From positions 4,025,001-4,089,000 of the forward strand of contig NC_080058.1 of NCBI RefSeq assembly GCF_026212465.1: a stretch of 64,000 bases of DNA. The letters are read 5' to 3'. A program made the position numbers and the translations under genes. Source of the DNA: Amaranthus tricolor (lineage: Eukaryota; Streptophyta; Magnoliopsida; Caryophyllales; Amaranthaceae). The notes beneath the pieces are model-generated. The model did not search any database. It worked only from the letters and a program-made list of their open reading frames with translations, and was not told the DNA's origin. This document shows positions 37,340-49,309 of the stretch, piece by piece; within the stretch, counting starts at the first letter, position 1, and each line of letters starts with the position of its first letter.

Positions 37340-39546
37340 ATGAGTCAGAAGCAACCACCAAGACCTTTAGAAGATCAAGAAGAATTTTTCAAATATGGAG
37401 AGGTTTTCTCAACCATTAAGCAAAAACTAGTTCGAGAGGTATTTTGTTTTTCCTTATATATTATCACAAAACTGTTGTTTCGATGATATTTGGCGTTTAG
37501 GGGGAATAATATGAAGTAGCATCTCTGCTAATACAATAACAACAATGCTAAAGTTTTTAAAATTAAGGGGTAACTGTATAAATTAAATTAAAATTCAGTC
37601 TTAACAATTTTTCCTTATTAAACGAAAGATTATGAACATATCCCAACCTTTTTAATTATATCAAATTTCATTTTATTATATATCCCCAATTGATTATTTT
37701 TAAGATTAAGTTGGACTCAAATGATTAAACTATATAGATCCCTCAACATAAAGAAAATATGATCAATGGTTAATAAATAAAAGAATCAATATATTCTTGA
37801 AATGTGAAGATGGGAAAATCAAACTTTTTTTCTTTTGTGGAGAGGTGGTGAATCCATTCAATAGCATAGGATGGAATAGTTGATTGTTATTAAACTCAAC
37901 ACCATTAAGCGAAATAAATGGATTTTCAATAAGGGAGATAGTCTCAATTATTTGGAATTAAAATCCTCTTTATTACCTGAAAAAAAATAAAATAGAGAGT
38001 ATATTACCTATAATATACTATTTGAAATTGCTTAATAAAAAAAAAGTTTATATATACATAAATAGTTTAGAAATTTTATTTTTTATTCTAAAATAAGCGC
38101 TAAAAACATCTTAAATTAGAGAATCAAATGTTATTATACCCTTCCCTTTCGTATTCTTGTATGATACGGTCTCACCGTGAGACGCTCTTTATATATACAT
38201 AAATAGTTTAACTAATACAATTATTAGCATATCAACTCATTGTATTAAGTTGGACTTATCGAGAGACAGTCTCTCACAAGAGTAGCTCACATATTATTTT
38301 TACATTCATTACATGAATAACAGGCTGAATCTAGTGGTGAAAATAGAGAGAGATCAAGAGAAGAAGCAGGCACAAAATCAAGAAAGAAAGAAGAAAGAGC
38401 AGTAACAATAGTGGAGGCACTCCTAGCAACAGTAGTGACAGCAGGAGACAAATCAGTTGATAGAAGTGATGCTGCTGCAATTCAAGCTGCTGAAGTTCGA
38501 GCCACTGGTCAGACCAACATTATGCCTGGTGGACTTGCTGCTACTGCTCAATCTGCTGCCCAAATTAATGCTAAACCCACCACCACTAAGAAGACTACTC
38601 TTGCTGATGTTCTCTCTGTAATGTTTCTAACACTTTATATTGCTCCTTTAGTTGTCGTTATTAAAGGGTGGAAAACGTATACGGTGTTTACCACTTGTTA
38701 GTTGTTACTCACATCTGTCTCATATGATTTGCACTCAATCTTTATATAGGATTAGTTTAAACGGATGGTTGAAGCTCCAAAATATATTATATATACTCTA
38801 ACATATCCTCTTATATGAGAGCCTTTTGGGCTAGAATTGTGAATGCAACATAGGCACTCCTCACACCCGGCATTGAATATTTCACTTTAAATGAGAGGTG
38901 GTTGAAATTCAAACACGTGACCTCTTGTCACGTTGGCTTCTGATCCTATGTCAATGAACTAATGGTTGAGGCTCTAGGATATGCTATATATTCTAACAAA
39001 GTTTGTCAAGGAAGTTGTCAAATGCTTATTATTCTACTTTAAATGAGGGGTGGTTGAGATTCGAACTCGTGACCTCCTGTCACGTAGACTTCTAATATCA
39101 TATCAATGAACCAACTCAACCAAAAGTTCAAACTGATAGTTGAGGCCCTAAGGATATATTATATACTCTAATAGAAGTAATTCAACCGAAAACCTAAGCT
39201 TATAGTTGAAGCACCATGATATGTCATACACTCCATCACGTAATCATAGTAATAGACATCGCAACTTTGCATCATAAGAATAGACATTAAAGCAACGTTT
39301 TGACTGCTACCATTTAATACCAACAATCAGAAAAGTCAATATACACTTATTGACATTGGTTCACTGTGACAGAATGCTGCAGCAAAATTACCAAAAGATA
39401 GGGCAGTGACACGACAAGATGCAGAAGGTGTGGTGGGTGCTGAATTCAGGAACAACCCTAACATAACAACGTTCCCTGGTGGTGTTGCCACGTCTATGGT
39501 GGCTGCTGCTAGGATTAATAAGAGTCTTGAACAGACAACAGAATGA
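37340..39546 (+). CDS. late embryogenesis abundant protein, SMP family (short form, 3 exons)
   Basis: Seed-maturation (SMP/LEA D-34) protein, thought to protect cells during desiccation. Exons 37340-37438, 38324-38617 and 39373-39546 join in phase 0 to give 188 residues. Exon 1 has the family's opening (MSQKQPPRPLEDQE, KYGEVF). Exon 2 has one SMP repeat (GDKSVDRSDAAAIQAAEVRA, IMPGGLAATAQSAAQINA). Exon 3 has another (LPKDRAVTRQDAEGVVGAEF, FPGGVATSMVAAARIN). Family members are usually ~250-260 residues with a further SMP repeat after KYGDVF. Here that repeat is absent, and exon 1 passes (TIKQKLVRE) into a basic Glu/Arg-rich linker. All splice sites look normal, so the short form may be functional. 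Exon 1 is duplicated at 49,310. Confidence 0.85.
38160..38290. mobile_element. small MITE-like element in LEA intron 1
   Basis: The left 'tacggtctcaccgtgagacg' faces the right 'gagagacagtctctcacaag' in inverted sense. This is a common plant MITE end. A diverged relative lies near 46,797-46,935. No target duplication was established. Confidence 0.45.
38740..39240. repeat. four diverged copies of a SINE-like word block in LEA intron 2
   Basis: The block 'gttgaggctctaggatatg' followed by 'tatattctaaca' recurs about four times (near 38,765, 38,963, 39,138 and 39,205). Between copies lie two near-identical words 'gaactcgtgacctcctgtca' and 'caaacacgtgacctcttgtc' that resemble a tRNA-type B box. 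Similar but weaker words occur at 34,500-34,630 and 60,106-60,280. Probably nested or tandem SINE fragments. Confidence 0.5.
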
Positions 39547-40434
39547 TTAACTCACATCCATCATTTACATGCATTTAGGAAAATAGTTTTATACTTCTAT
39601 AACATATTATTTCCTTTGTAATTTCCATTATAATATATGTTTACATATTCACACATCTTTTAGAGCTTTTCTTCTTTATTATTTTTCATCATTGTAAGAT
39701 TTAGATTAATTGTTCTTTATTTCGTTGAGGGCAGAGATTTATAGTTCTTTGGTTATGAATTATAATTGACTAAATTAAAATGCATCATTAAATTATGTGC
39801 ACTTTTTATTTATATAAATTGCACATTATATTCTACTGAAGACTAGTGCCATTGCACATGAAATTAGCTACTGAGGATTAGTGTCATTATCACTAATAAA
39901 GATAAGATTCCGTAAATCAGAAATTTCAAATTCCATGATAAGTAAGAGCCACTTAACGACATTGAGATAATGTAATGCAATGTATTGTAGGTTTTAGATT
40001 AAAAACATGAAAAGTGTTTCTTGAACTTGTAAAGATACCAAAGGTCCTCGAATGGAAAGAGACTTAGAAATAGAGAACTACTAGTATGTCACATATATAC
40101 TATTGAATGTACAATCTCTACTAATTTATATACTATTGCATGTATAATCTTAAGAGAAGACAATCCAAAATTAGTTGTTATACAAATCTATCTATAAATC
40201 AATAAATAATAATCTTTATAATAATGTCATATAATTACTAATTTAAATAAATTTAAAATTATTCATATTGAATAGTTTAATAAAATTAAAAACAAATAAT
40301 ACACGGATTTATACATTTCAAACAATAGAAATTAATTAAATATTAATTTCGTAACTTTCACAAGTGTTATTTTAGAAAGAAATTAACATCAAGATGTGAT
40401 CTACAAATGTTTACAAAGACATACAAAAAGCATA
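39547..40434. other. convergent spacer between LEA and cysteine synthase A
   Basis: A/T-rich. It includes the stretch at 40,085-40,180 (tactattgaatgtacaatc, then cttaagagaagacaatcc) whose duplicate lies at 49,568-49,645. That places it beyond the right breakpoint of the deletion that removed the second LEA copy. Confidence 0.55.
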
Positions 40435-43400
40435 TTACATAATAGAAATGGTGTCATTATCTACAATTGTTTCATAAGTCAAAGCTTCCACCTCGCGTCT
40501 TTCCAATTCAAATAATTCAGTTGATAAATAACGCTCTCCAAAACTAGGGAGAACAACCTGCAAGTGCAAAGCATATATGAATTTTGTTACCCACACACAT
40601 ATTTAGAAGATAATATATATCCATGTGAGATTTTGTTAGATTCGTCTTAATGTATATTTTTTTATTATGTATTTTTTATAATTTTTATTATGTCTATTTA
40701 GAGATATTGAGATTTAAAATTTGCTTTGAAAATTATTCAAAAAGTAAACGGGAAGAACAAAAAAAACGGAGGGAGTAGTATATAATTTCCTATTTTCTTT
40801 ACGGGTCGATATAATTTTTAAAAAATTGTATTATTGGGGTGAAGAGTTTTGCATTGTTGTTTCTTTTCATCCAACTCCTCATTTACAATCAAATCAACAA
40901 ATCACCTAATCCATACTATTTTTTGCATACATCAGAATTTGAGTTCAATATCCAACTAAGATAAACAATATGTTTTTTCGACATCGTCCCCCTTGCAGAC
41001 TACTGATCTCCAACAATAATATTTTATTATCCAAATATCGTTCAGTGGCTTCCACCTAGAGTGAAGTTTAAAGGGTTGAATATACATAATTTTACCTTTA
41101 TTACTGATCTCCAAAGAGAGGAAGCACTTCAATAACAAAGGACAATGACTATGGTCTAACTCTAAGCATACAACAAAAATAGAGATAAAGAAGACAAAAA
41201 CAAGTATTCTTCAATTTCTGGTGTCATTGAGAGTATTTCAGAGCTTGTGCAAAAGACTTAATCTTCAAGGAAAGGGAAGAATCAAACCCATGTTCTTTCT
41301 AGGTTAGAAATACCTGATCCAACTGAGACAAGACTCAATTCTTTTTCCAAAGTATTAAAGCTAGAGTATAGAAAAATAGCGTTAATTTGTTGATTATTGA
41401 TGAAAACTCTACTTCTGATCCGGGAGATATAAGTGGCTCGGTCCATGACATTAGCGATCAGAAAAGTTATCTCTAAGAGAAGTGGTATTATGAATATAGG
41501 TAACTATGTCAATTTATTCTCAAAAATCTATCCAACAGAGAAGCAAAGCAATGCACTTAGGTGATAAACATTTCAAGGTCTTTTAAATGAACTATAAACC
41601 GGGTGCAGAGTACGAAAGATGATACGATAATGCCATCTTCAACGAAACAGACTCTACGAGATGAGCTAAGTTGTCATTCTAACCAGATGAAAACCACATT
41701 TTCGATTTCATTAACGAAAATGGGAATACAATCGACAATGTGATTATGTTGGAATAACAAAGCACAACAAATATTTTTTATATCAAATAAAAGGTGTTTT
41801 ACTTACAACAATCAATTTTCCAGAAAATTCAGGCTTTTTTGCTAATTTAACAGCAGCAGCGACAGCAGCTCCAGATGATATCCCAACCTAGCAGATTTCC
41901 CGAGTTCACATATGAATATATGACATACCAAATAACCAAGAGTAACACAGGAAAGATCGGAAAGGAAGTGATCTTACTAGCAAACCTTCTTTCAATGCAA
42001 GAAGCTTCGCAGTTGCCATGGCTTCTTCACCTGATATCTAAAACATCAACGAGAAGTATAACGCAACTATAAGCTATCCACTCCTCTTATTCTAACGTTT
42101 CATGGTCAAACATCTAGAATTGAAAGACAAAGCTCAAACTCTTTCAATTACTTAAAAGCACTGTTGGGTTTGACTGAAACTGAACTTTCAATGCCGAACT
42201 AGCTAAACTTTTTGGTGTTGAACTTAAAAGCACTGTTCGGTTTCATGGTACCAACAATTAATTAACCATCATTGACATCATAAGCAAACATTCTAGTTAC
42301 CTACATAAATGGGAGCTATAGTGCAAAATCAAGGCCGCATCACATCAACCGCATGGTAAAGGTTTTTCCAAAGGTAAAAAACTGTGTTTTGGGTCATTTG
42401 GAAGGACTTCTCACGCTTTCGGTTGATATTAGGTGTTATGATAACCATATCACTCTCGTTACCGCGATCGCGACTGTTATGAAAATATGAAAATTTTACT
42501 CTTTTTGAAAAAGAATAAGTGAAACATATGCTTGCTGTTTCTCACTTAATGTTTTCTCAAGAATAAGCTCAATTAAGAGAGAAAAAGAAAGGAAAAAAAA
42601 AGGGCAAGAAAAATGAATTATTTTCCAGAATTGATTTTGAGAGGAGGGAAAACACTGTTTTTAAGGTGCAGCTTATATCTGAAGTCTGAACAACTTCTGC
42701 TCCATATCATTCAGGAAATGAAGTACACATCATATGATCTACAGCACATTTTCCAGATGTTGGATTGGTAAAGGAAAAATGTTACAAGTCCCTACAGAAT
42801 AAAGATAGAGAACAATGATCAGAACTAACCTTGATAACTTCCTCAACTATATCAAAGTCCAATAATGGAGGGACAATACCAGCACTAATTCCTTGGATTT
42901 TGTGCTTTCCTATTGCAAAATGAAACATCAAGGCAAGTCAGCATGTTGAAGCAAGTGCTAAAACTCTTAACAATGACGTAACTTTGAACATATAATTGAG
43001 CAATGCTTTGTCTTGTACTTGGGAAAAGGGTGGTGAGGATGTGTCGAGTTGTAGTGAATTGGTGTTCAGAGCAATCAATGAAGTGATCAATGTGAGGCGT
43101 ATGAGGCTTCACTAAGGGGTGGAACCATGCCTGGAACGAGGCAAGGCATGGAAGAGGATTGCTCGAACAAGGTAACACGAAAGCAACAAACAGAAAGGCA
43201 CTATAGGAGGGTGTTCGTTCGAGCTCAATACTCGCTCGGTCGAGAACATATGCTGGAGCAGTAGCTCTCTGATCTGCTGGCTCATTCGAGCACTAAGGTG
43301 GCTCGTTTGAGCAGTTATGCTTTGGATTCCAAACGGTCAGTTTTAATACGTTTTGGGCATTGAAAGGGTGAATTACTTTTTGTTTATTGCTATGTTTATT

Positions 43401-45978
43401 GTATGGAGTTAATGTGTATTGATAGTGAGTTAGGAGGGTGTTCTAGAATGATGTACTCTTTCTATATAAAGGGGACACATCATTCATAGAAACAACACCA
43501 CAACACACAACATTGTAGAGAGGGCTAGTACACAAGTGAGAGCTAGGGTATTTACCAAAAGAGTTTCTTACTTTTGTTTTAGCATTTGTGATCTTGAGAG
43601 GTTGTTTTCAAGATAGTGGGGATTATTTATACATTATATTGTTAAAATCAATTATAGATAAAACCATTGTTGAAGAGGAGGTATCCAAGATAGCTCATAT
43701 ATCATTGTGTCCTTGTCTCCTGCCATTGTTTTTGTTTGTTTCTCATCTTGTTTTTCATTTGTAAACCTCAAATAAGCTTTCATTTCACAGCAAAGTAGCG
43801 AAATTGCACAAGCAAACTGAATGAATAGAATACAACGCAGGTTGTAGAAGATTTTGGATGTTAATCTACTGATACTGTGTAGTCATCAAGAATACTAGAG
43901 CCACAATCCAAGACACCCCAGATGCAACTGAAATCATCGACATATGTACACAATGTAGATTACTGACTCACCAGGTTTTTCTCCATTTAAGATGGCACTT
44001 TCAGCTGGCTCTACTCCATACACCTATTAGTAAACAAAGTAATTAATACAGTTAACAGACGGGTACTAGCTTTTGTTTAAAGTATTAGAAAAAAAGAGGT
44101 GGGAAGGAACTAGGAACTAGGAAGTATTCCTATTTTTGAACACTAAATAACAAACCAATGACATTTTCCTTGAAAATAAGCTTTCATTATAGATCAATTT
44201 GAGAACAAAATTGACTTTCATATTTCTAGTATACAACAAAATTCCACTACCCCAATATCATCAATTGATCAATAGAAAAAAATTGATCATCTCTTATGGC
44301 ATAAGTACACAACTGCAAAAGTATGGTGATCGGTAACTGCAAAAGTCTGTAACTTGGCACACATGAATTATCCTTCTGTGTTTCTGTTAATAGCTAGACC
44401 CTCTTGTTTGAAAAGTTTGAATATGAAGGTTAACTTGCATGAAAAAAGCTTATCCTTCCAAGTTCCAATAACTACACCATAACCAGAAATGCAATTGCAA
44501 GCACAAAAACTATAGTCTGAACCAGCATTTAGAGTTAAAGCTTAGAAGAAGCAGATGGCCCAAAAGGCATACGAACCTTAATATTAGAATTCTTCTCTTT
44601 AAGAAATTTCCCTGTCCCAGTAATGGTACCAGCAGTCCCAATGCCAGAGACAAAGGCATCCACTTGGCCTTCCGTGGCTCGCCAAATCTCCGGCCCTGTT
44701 GCCTCATAATGAATCTGCAAGCAACAGAATAGTAGCTATATAAAAAAATCACTCCACCAGTCCACCTTTGTGCTGAACCTTTTGAGTTCAAAAATAAGCA
44801 CACCTTTGGATTCGCAGGATTTTCAAATTGATTGATCCAATAACCGCCTGGTGTTTTTTCCAGTAACTCTTTAGCTTTTTTGTAGGCGTCAGGATAGCTG
44901 ACTGTCGGGCCCATGAGGTGCAATTCCACTCCCAAGGCTAGAAGAATCATTCGTCGCTCAAGACTCACAGACGAAGGCATAAAAATGATAAGCTTATAGC
45001 CCTTAGCAGCAGCAATAAACGCCAATCCAATACCAGTATTACCAATTGTCACTTCTATGAGAATTGTCTTTAGACATCCAAAAAACATAATTGAGCTTAG
45101 CAACAGTATTATGTACTCCTTGTTTAAGCTACATCCATAGAATATGCTTGTCTCTTTTTCCATAGGAGAACATATACTAAAAGATACTGCAGAAAGGGAT
45201 CAAAGAATAAATAAAAAAGGAATTTTTGAGAAGTGATGACCACCTTTTTGGGGGTAATCAGACCCTTTTCTTCAGCATCTTTGATCATACTAACTGCTAT
45301 CCTGAATTCAAACCAAGTCAAATTATATTTCGTTTTCAATTCTTATTTTATTGAGAAAATAGATGAATTTTAAGTTGAGTTTAGATTAACAAGGTGATAA
45401 ATGATAATAGACATTGCAGGCAAGGGAAACAACAGCACCTGTCTTTGACACTAGTATATGGTTCCATCATTTCAAGCTTGGCTGCAACGCGCGCTACGCA
45501 GCCCTCCACCACATGATTAAGATAAACCATAGGTGTTTTTCCCACCAGCTTCAAGTGGAAAACAGTAAAAAGAAAACATCTTTAAAGGAAAACTTTTACA
45601 ATACCCAAATCAGCCTAATCCATTTTTGTTGTAATTTAGCCATACCATTCACGGCCAGTTTGGTGATCGGCACTAAATGGTAGGAATGGTAATGGAAAAT
45701 TAGTGTAATGTTGATAGGAATATCTCGACAAGTTTAATGGTCATGTTTATTCTCCTTCAACAATTTCATTTCTTTCACAAAATTCATTCCAATGCATTGT
45801 CATTTCAAAATGTGGTACTTTTTTATGATCAAACTTTCACAAATCATTCTAATTTTCACCATTTAGTACCGATTACCTGACGGGCCGTCACTACTTGACT
45901 AACTTGTTTTCAAATATAGTAAGAATGGAGGCATCCTACCTCAGTCACATCATTTGCAATGCTGTACTCTCCCTCCAT
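40435..45978 (-). CDS. O-acetylserine (thiol) lyase / cysteine synthase family, copy A (10 exons)
   Basis: PLP enzyme of the beta-substituted alanine synthase family: O-acetylserine plus sulfide gives cysteine, or a related reaction. Exons 45940-45978, 45439-45548, 45244-45301, 44804-45067, 44577-44714, 43972-44023, 42830-42909, 41978-42037, 41807-41887 and 40435-40557 are in phase and give 334 residues. Visible are the PLP lysine K48 (SVKDR), the substrate loop at 76-80, the phosphate loop GTAGT at 183-187 and S272 (GISSGAA). No transit peptide, so probably cytosolic. Odd: the usual GNTP is GKTP (K17); the TSGNT loop is TIGNT (I77), which may damage substrate binding; the loop GTGGT has Ala185, also in copy B. 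Intron 6 carries a solo LTR. Reading frame intact, activity doubtful. Cyanoalanine synthase activity is an alternative. Confidence 0.88.
40605..40776. repeat. Stowaway-related fragment in copy A intron 9
   Basis: The stretch from 'atgtgagattttgttagatt' to 'cggagggagta' closely matches 61,490-61,652 in copy C (also ending in gagggagta). Only the GGAGGGAGTA end is clear, so it is called a fragment. Confidence 0.5.
42320..42480. repeat. dispersed GC-rich-word repeat, copy in cysteine synthase A intron 7
   Basis: Contains 'aaggccgcatcacatcaacc' and 'accgcgatcgcgactgtta'. Its duplicate is at 52,100-52,260 and related words are at 240-500. It lies in the same intron in both paralogues, so it predates the duplication. 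Confidence 0.6.
42944..43810 (+). mobile_element. solo LTR in cysteine synthase A intron 6
   Basis: 867 bp absent from the paralogue, whose intron reads straight through (CAGCATAAACTGAATG, near 52,766). Begins TGTTGAAG and ends TTGCACA. AGCA stands on both sides (5-bp flanks CAGCA and AAGCA-like, imperfect). A TATA box (TATATAAAGGGG) at about 43,474 gives plus orientation. It carries CTCGCTCGGTCGAG and related TCGAGC words at 43,215-43,320, like the 13.5-kb copia LTR. The second LTR and internal region are missing. Confidence 0.8.
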
Positions 45979-46202
45979 CTATTTGACTGCAAGAATTAAG
46001 AATGTAAATGGTTTCAGTTTCGCAAACTTAACAGAAAACCCATCAATTTATTTCTAAGAACGACGTCTACATCAGTCTACTAGCACCATGGTACTCAAAA
46101 AGATCACTTTCAGTGAAAACTTGACTAACTTTTACTAACCATTACTTGTACATCAGATCTCAAACTATAAATTGAACTATATCCTAGCATAAGAAAATAT
46201 GC
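45979..46202 (-). promoter_or_regulatory. upstream region of cysteine synthase A
   Basis: About 220 bases between the start codon and the fold-back insertion, homologous to 55,482-55,705 upstream of copy B. The 5' UTR may continue past an intron near 47,300-47,400, where duplicated blocks (also near 56,130-56,220) look conserved. No core promoter motif was assigned. Confidence 0.35.
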
Positions 46203-46709
46203 GAAAATTTGAAAGAAATAAAGCTTATTTGGGAAAAAAAATTCCCAAAATAAGTTTCGGGAAAACTTATTTTCCAAAATAAGCGTCGCCTAGTCCAATG
46301 CTAAGGTTTAGTTGTGTTCGCTGTTACTAACAGCGGGCCATTACTTAAGCTGAGTCAACAAAAGTCAAGCAAAAGAATCACCCATTGTTAGTAACAACGG
46401 GCCATATGCGAACAAAAGCTTAGATCAAGGTATATGAGAAAACAATCGACCGTTGTTACTAACAGCGGGCCATTAACATCCAAAGTCAACGATAATCAAA
46501 CAAGTCAACAAAAGTCAACCCAATCGGCCCAGAGCAGGTAATTACTTGACTGACTTTTTTTGACTCAGTTTAAGTAATCGCATTTTAATAGTAACAACGA
46601 ATACAACCAAACCTTAGCATTATACTAGGAGGTATTTATTTAGGGAAATAAGTTTTCCTAAAGCTTATTTTGGAAATTTCCAAAATGAGCTTATTTTCTT
46701 CAAATTTTC
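46203..46709. mobile_element. fold-back (MULE-like) element upstream of cysteine synthase A
   Basis: 507 bp, almost entirely inverted arms, starting GAAAATTTG and ending CAAATTTTC. Flanks AAAATATGC (46194-46202) and AAATTATGC (46710-46718) give a 9-bp duplication with one mismatch. The paralogous site (around 55,700) has a single ATATGCAAGG and no insert. The arms carry copies of the palindrome GCTGTTACTAACAGC near 46,320 and 46,455, and degenerate ones near 46,388. Confidence 0.88.
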
Positions 46710-47584
46710 AAATTATGCAAGGTACCCACACCCATGGGCAATGACCTTATTAATAAGGAGCTTCAAAAATTAGTATAAATTAATTTACAGCCAATCTCCT
46801 GAGAGACCGTCTTTTTGTGAGACGTATTTAAAGTCCAACTCATCAAAGTTCGATTAAATTAAAAAATAATAATGTGCTCACCAAATTATAAATACTCTCT
46901 TAAAGATTAAATAGACAGTCTTTCACAACACTTTGTGAATAATTTATTTTCATTCTATTTTGGTTTATTTCTTGTTTGAGCAATCTTTCGTTAATACAGA
47001 GTTTCGGAAATAAAGATTTCGAAATGGGATTCGGTAAGAAGTTTCCGCCCCAAATTTTCAAAAAAATACATAATCAACAGGCCTCATTTGAAACAGGTCA
47101 CTTTAGCAAAAGAGCTACAATACACAAGGCATTCATACCCTTCTAAAATTTTTTCATTTTGGTAGTTCAATTTTGACAAATAGGAGACATCAATCAGTCT
47201 CAGATAATAAATAAAGTTGCAGAATGAATATAGAAACTACTATCAAACACAAAACACCAATAATCCCATAAAAACAGAACGCAAATGCTGAGAATAAATC
47301 AAAGAGCTTAAAATATCAGAAAAACACCCATTACCCAGTTCTATTATCCAGATTTCAGAGAGTTGAAGCAGATCCGTGAAGCACAAGATGCAACTCATTT
47401 GCAGTTGAAATTAGAGGGAGTATAAGTAGAAGTACTTCATAATTTAAAATTCCAGCATTATTGATTTTCTGTAACTGCTGCAACCTGTAATGGCGTTCGG
47501 TAGTCATTAAAGAATTGATATCTGTGCGTTATCTAGTTGTCTACCAAATTGTTTATGCACAACTTGCCCATCAAGACTTAAGAG

Positions 47585-48275
47585 TAGGGATGGTCATGGG
47601 TCAAGAATCCTGTTGGATCCGTTCCGGATTCGCTTCTTTTTTAAGGGTCTGTGTCATAATTTTTTAGACTCATCGGATCTGAGTCAGATCTAGATCCAAA
47701 AAATATTTGACGGGTCCGGGTCCAAATCCTAAGGTGAAGACCCGAACCCGGACCCTAAACTTTAAAATTTTGTATTATGAATTTCTGATTTCTAAATTCT
47801 AATATTAATTTTTTTTATTATTAATATATAATGCCTTGAATATTGATTGTCTAATTTGCCTTCTCATTAATCTCAATGCAGTAATTATTTTGTAATGTTA
47901 TGGAATATATAAACTATGTATCTCATTTAGTCTTTTATATTTGATTTTTAATTATGTATTAAGACAAGTGTTTTAACGTTTAGTAATTATTTTGTATTTG
48001 AATTTTATGGACTCGAACAAGTGTTTGTAATACGATAATAAATTGCTTACAGAAATACAAAAAGACTCGCAAAAGGTTTAATTTTGACAAAACAAAGAGG
48101 CTTTGCATAAGACCCATTAAGGACCCTAGACCCGTCAGATCCGTAGGGTCTGGGTCTGGGTCTGAAAATTTTGGACCGTTAGGGTTCGGATCCGGGTCTG
48201 GATTCATAAAAAATAAAAGGGTCCGGGTCTGGGTCTGGCCAGACCCGCTCCAAACCCGCCCCATGACCAACCCTA
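47585..48275. mobile_element. hAT-like non-autonomous element upstream of cysteine synthase A
   Basis: Starts TAGGGATGGTCATGGG and ends with the inverted CCCATGACCAACCCTA. Flanks CTTAAGAG (47577-47584) and CTGAAGAG (48276-48283) make an 8-bp duplication with one mismatch. Subterminal GGGTCCGGGTCTGGGTCTG words face inverted partners, and the core is A/T-rich. The paralogue near 56,348 lacks it. Confidence 0.85.
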
Positions 48276-48328
48276 CTGAAGAGTCAAGACAAAAACATCT
48301 TGGGTGCAAAATTCATGACCCATTTCGT

Positions 48329-49100
48329 GAAACATCGAAAAAAATTAAGATTTTTTAATAACTTTAATCAAAAAAATAAGCTTCAGCAAAATTTTATTCC
48401 AAAATAAGCGTTTTTGGCCCCAAAGTTAGGCTCGGTGTGTAATCGTTGTTAATAACAGCGAGTATAAAGAAATGGTCAAAATTTTAGTCAAGCTATATGT
48501 CGCTGTTACTAACAGCGAAATAAGGTTTTGACTGGTCAATGGTCAAGTCGTTGTTAGTAACAGCGACTTTAGCTGAGGAAGAAATTCTCTTCCTTGTTCC
48601 CGACAGTCTAAAATTCCTTCGAGCTCTGGACAATCTTGTATTATGCAGATCTTCAAGCCATTAAAGCATTCAATCCCAAATTGAGATAGATAGCAGATGC
48701 TGAGATGGTGGTCTAAGTAAAAAGAAGTAGCTCGTGTTTACCTCTACCAAAGAAAGAGGTATGCTTTCCCCATTAATGAATCTCAAACATCGCACACTTT
48801 CGTTATGGAAGAGTGATTCATGGATCCGTAACGAATCTCTAAGTTTAAGGCTCGAAAATATTCCATCTGTTACTAACAGCGACTTGAGCGTTGACCAGTC
48901 AAAGCCTCATTTCGCCGTTAGTAACAGCGACATATAGCTTGACTAAAATTTTAACCATTTTCTTATACTCGCTGTTAGCAACATCGATTACATACCGAGC
49001 CTAGCTTTGGGGCCAAAGACACTTATTTTGAAAATAAAGTTTTGCCGAAGCTTATTTTTTGATTAAAATTATTAAAAAAATTTATTTTTTTCAAATTTTC
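48329..49100. mobile_element. fold-back MULE-like element with a captured internal segment
   Basis: Arms 48329-48560 and 48867-49100 are inverted copies, ending GAAACATCG-side and CAAATTTTC-side respectively. Flanks CCATTTCGT (48320-48328) and CCATTTTGT (49101-49109) make a 9-bp duplication with one mismatch. The paralogous site near 56,385 is empty. The arms carry about six copies of the palindrome CGCTGTTACTAACAGCG or close variants. The ~306-bp loop is unrelated to the arms and looks like gene-derived sequence. Confidence 0.85.
48563..48720 (-). pseudogene. NLR-type leucine-rich-repeat gene fragment inside the fold-back element
   Basis: The minus strand is open for about 50 codons and reads LSQFGIECFNGLKICIIQDC followed by PELEGILDCREQGREFLPQL. 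The spacing LxxLxIxxCPELE is what plant NB-LRR leucine-rich repeats look like. The frame runs right up to the left arm. At the other end of the loop (48,740-48,866) the plus strand reads SPLMNLKHRTLSLWKSD and LSLRLENIP, also LRR-like but on the opposite strand. Too short and orphaned to be a gene. The identification rests on motif spacing only. Confidence 0.55.
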
Positions 49101-49309
49101 CCATTTTGTACGGTATAATTGTTATAAATTGGCTCTAATGATTATTTATTTCTAATTCAATTTAGTAAAACATGTAAAATAAAAGAACACAAAAAAATTG
49201 CAACAAGACTTAGTTTTCAAAAGAAAACATAAGATAATTCTATATTGCTTTTTATTACAATAAACATAAGCATTGGTTATATTAAAAAAAAATTGTTTTC
49301 TTATTCAAA

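Noticed and set aside
44510..45163. A continuous 217-codon frame in cysteine synthase A
   Set aside because: It runs through an intron. Comparison with copy B and intact GT-AG borders show separate exons 44577-44714 and 44804-45067.
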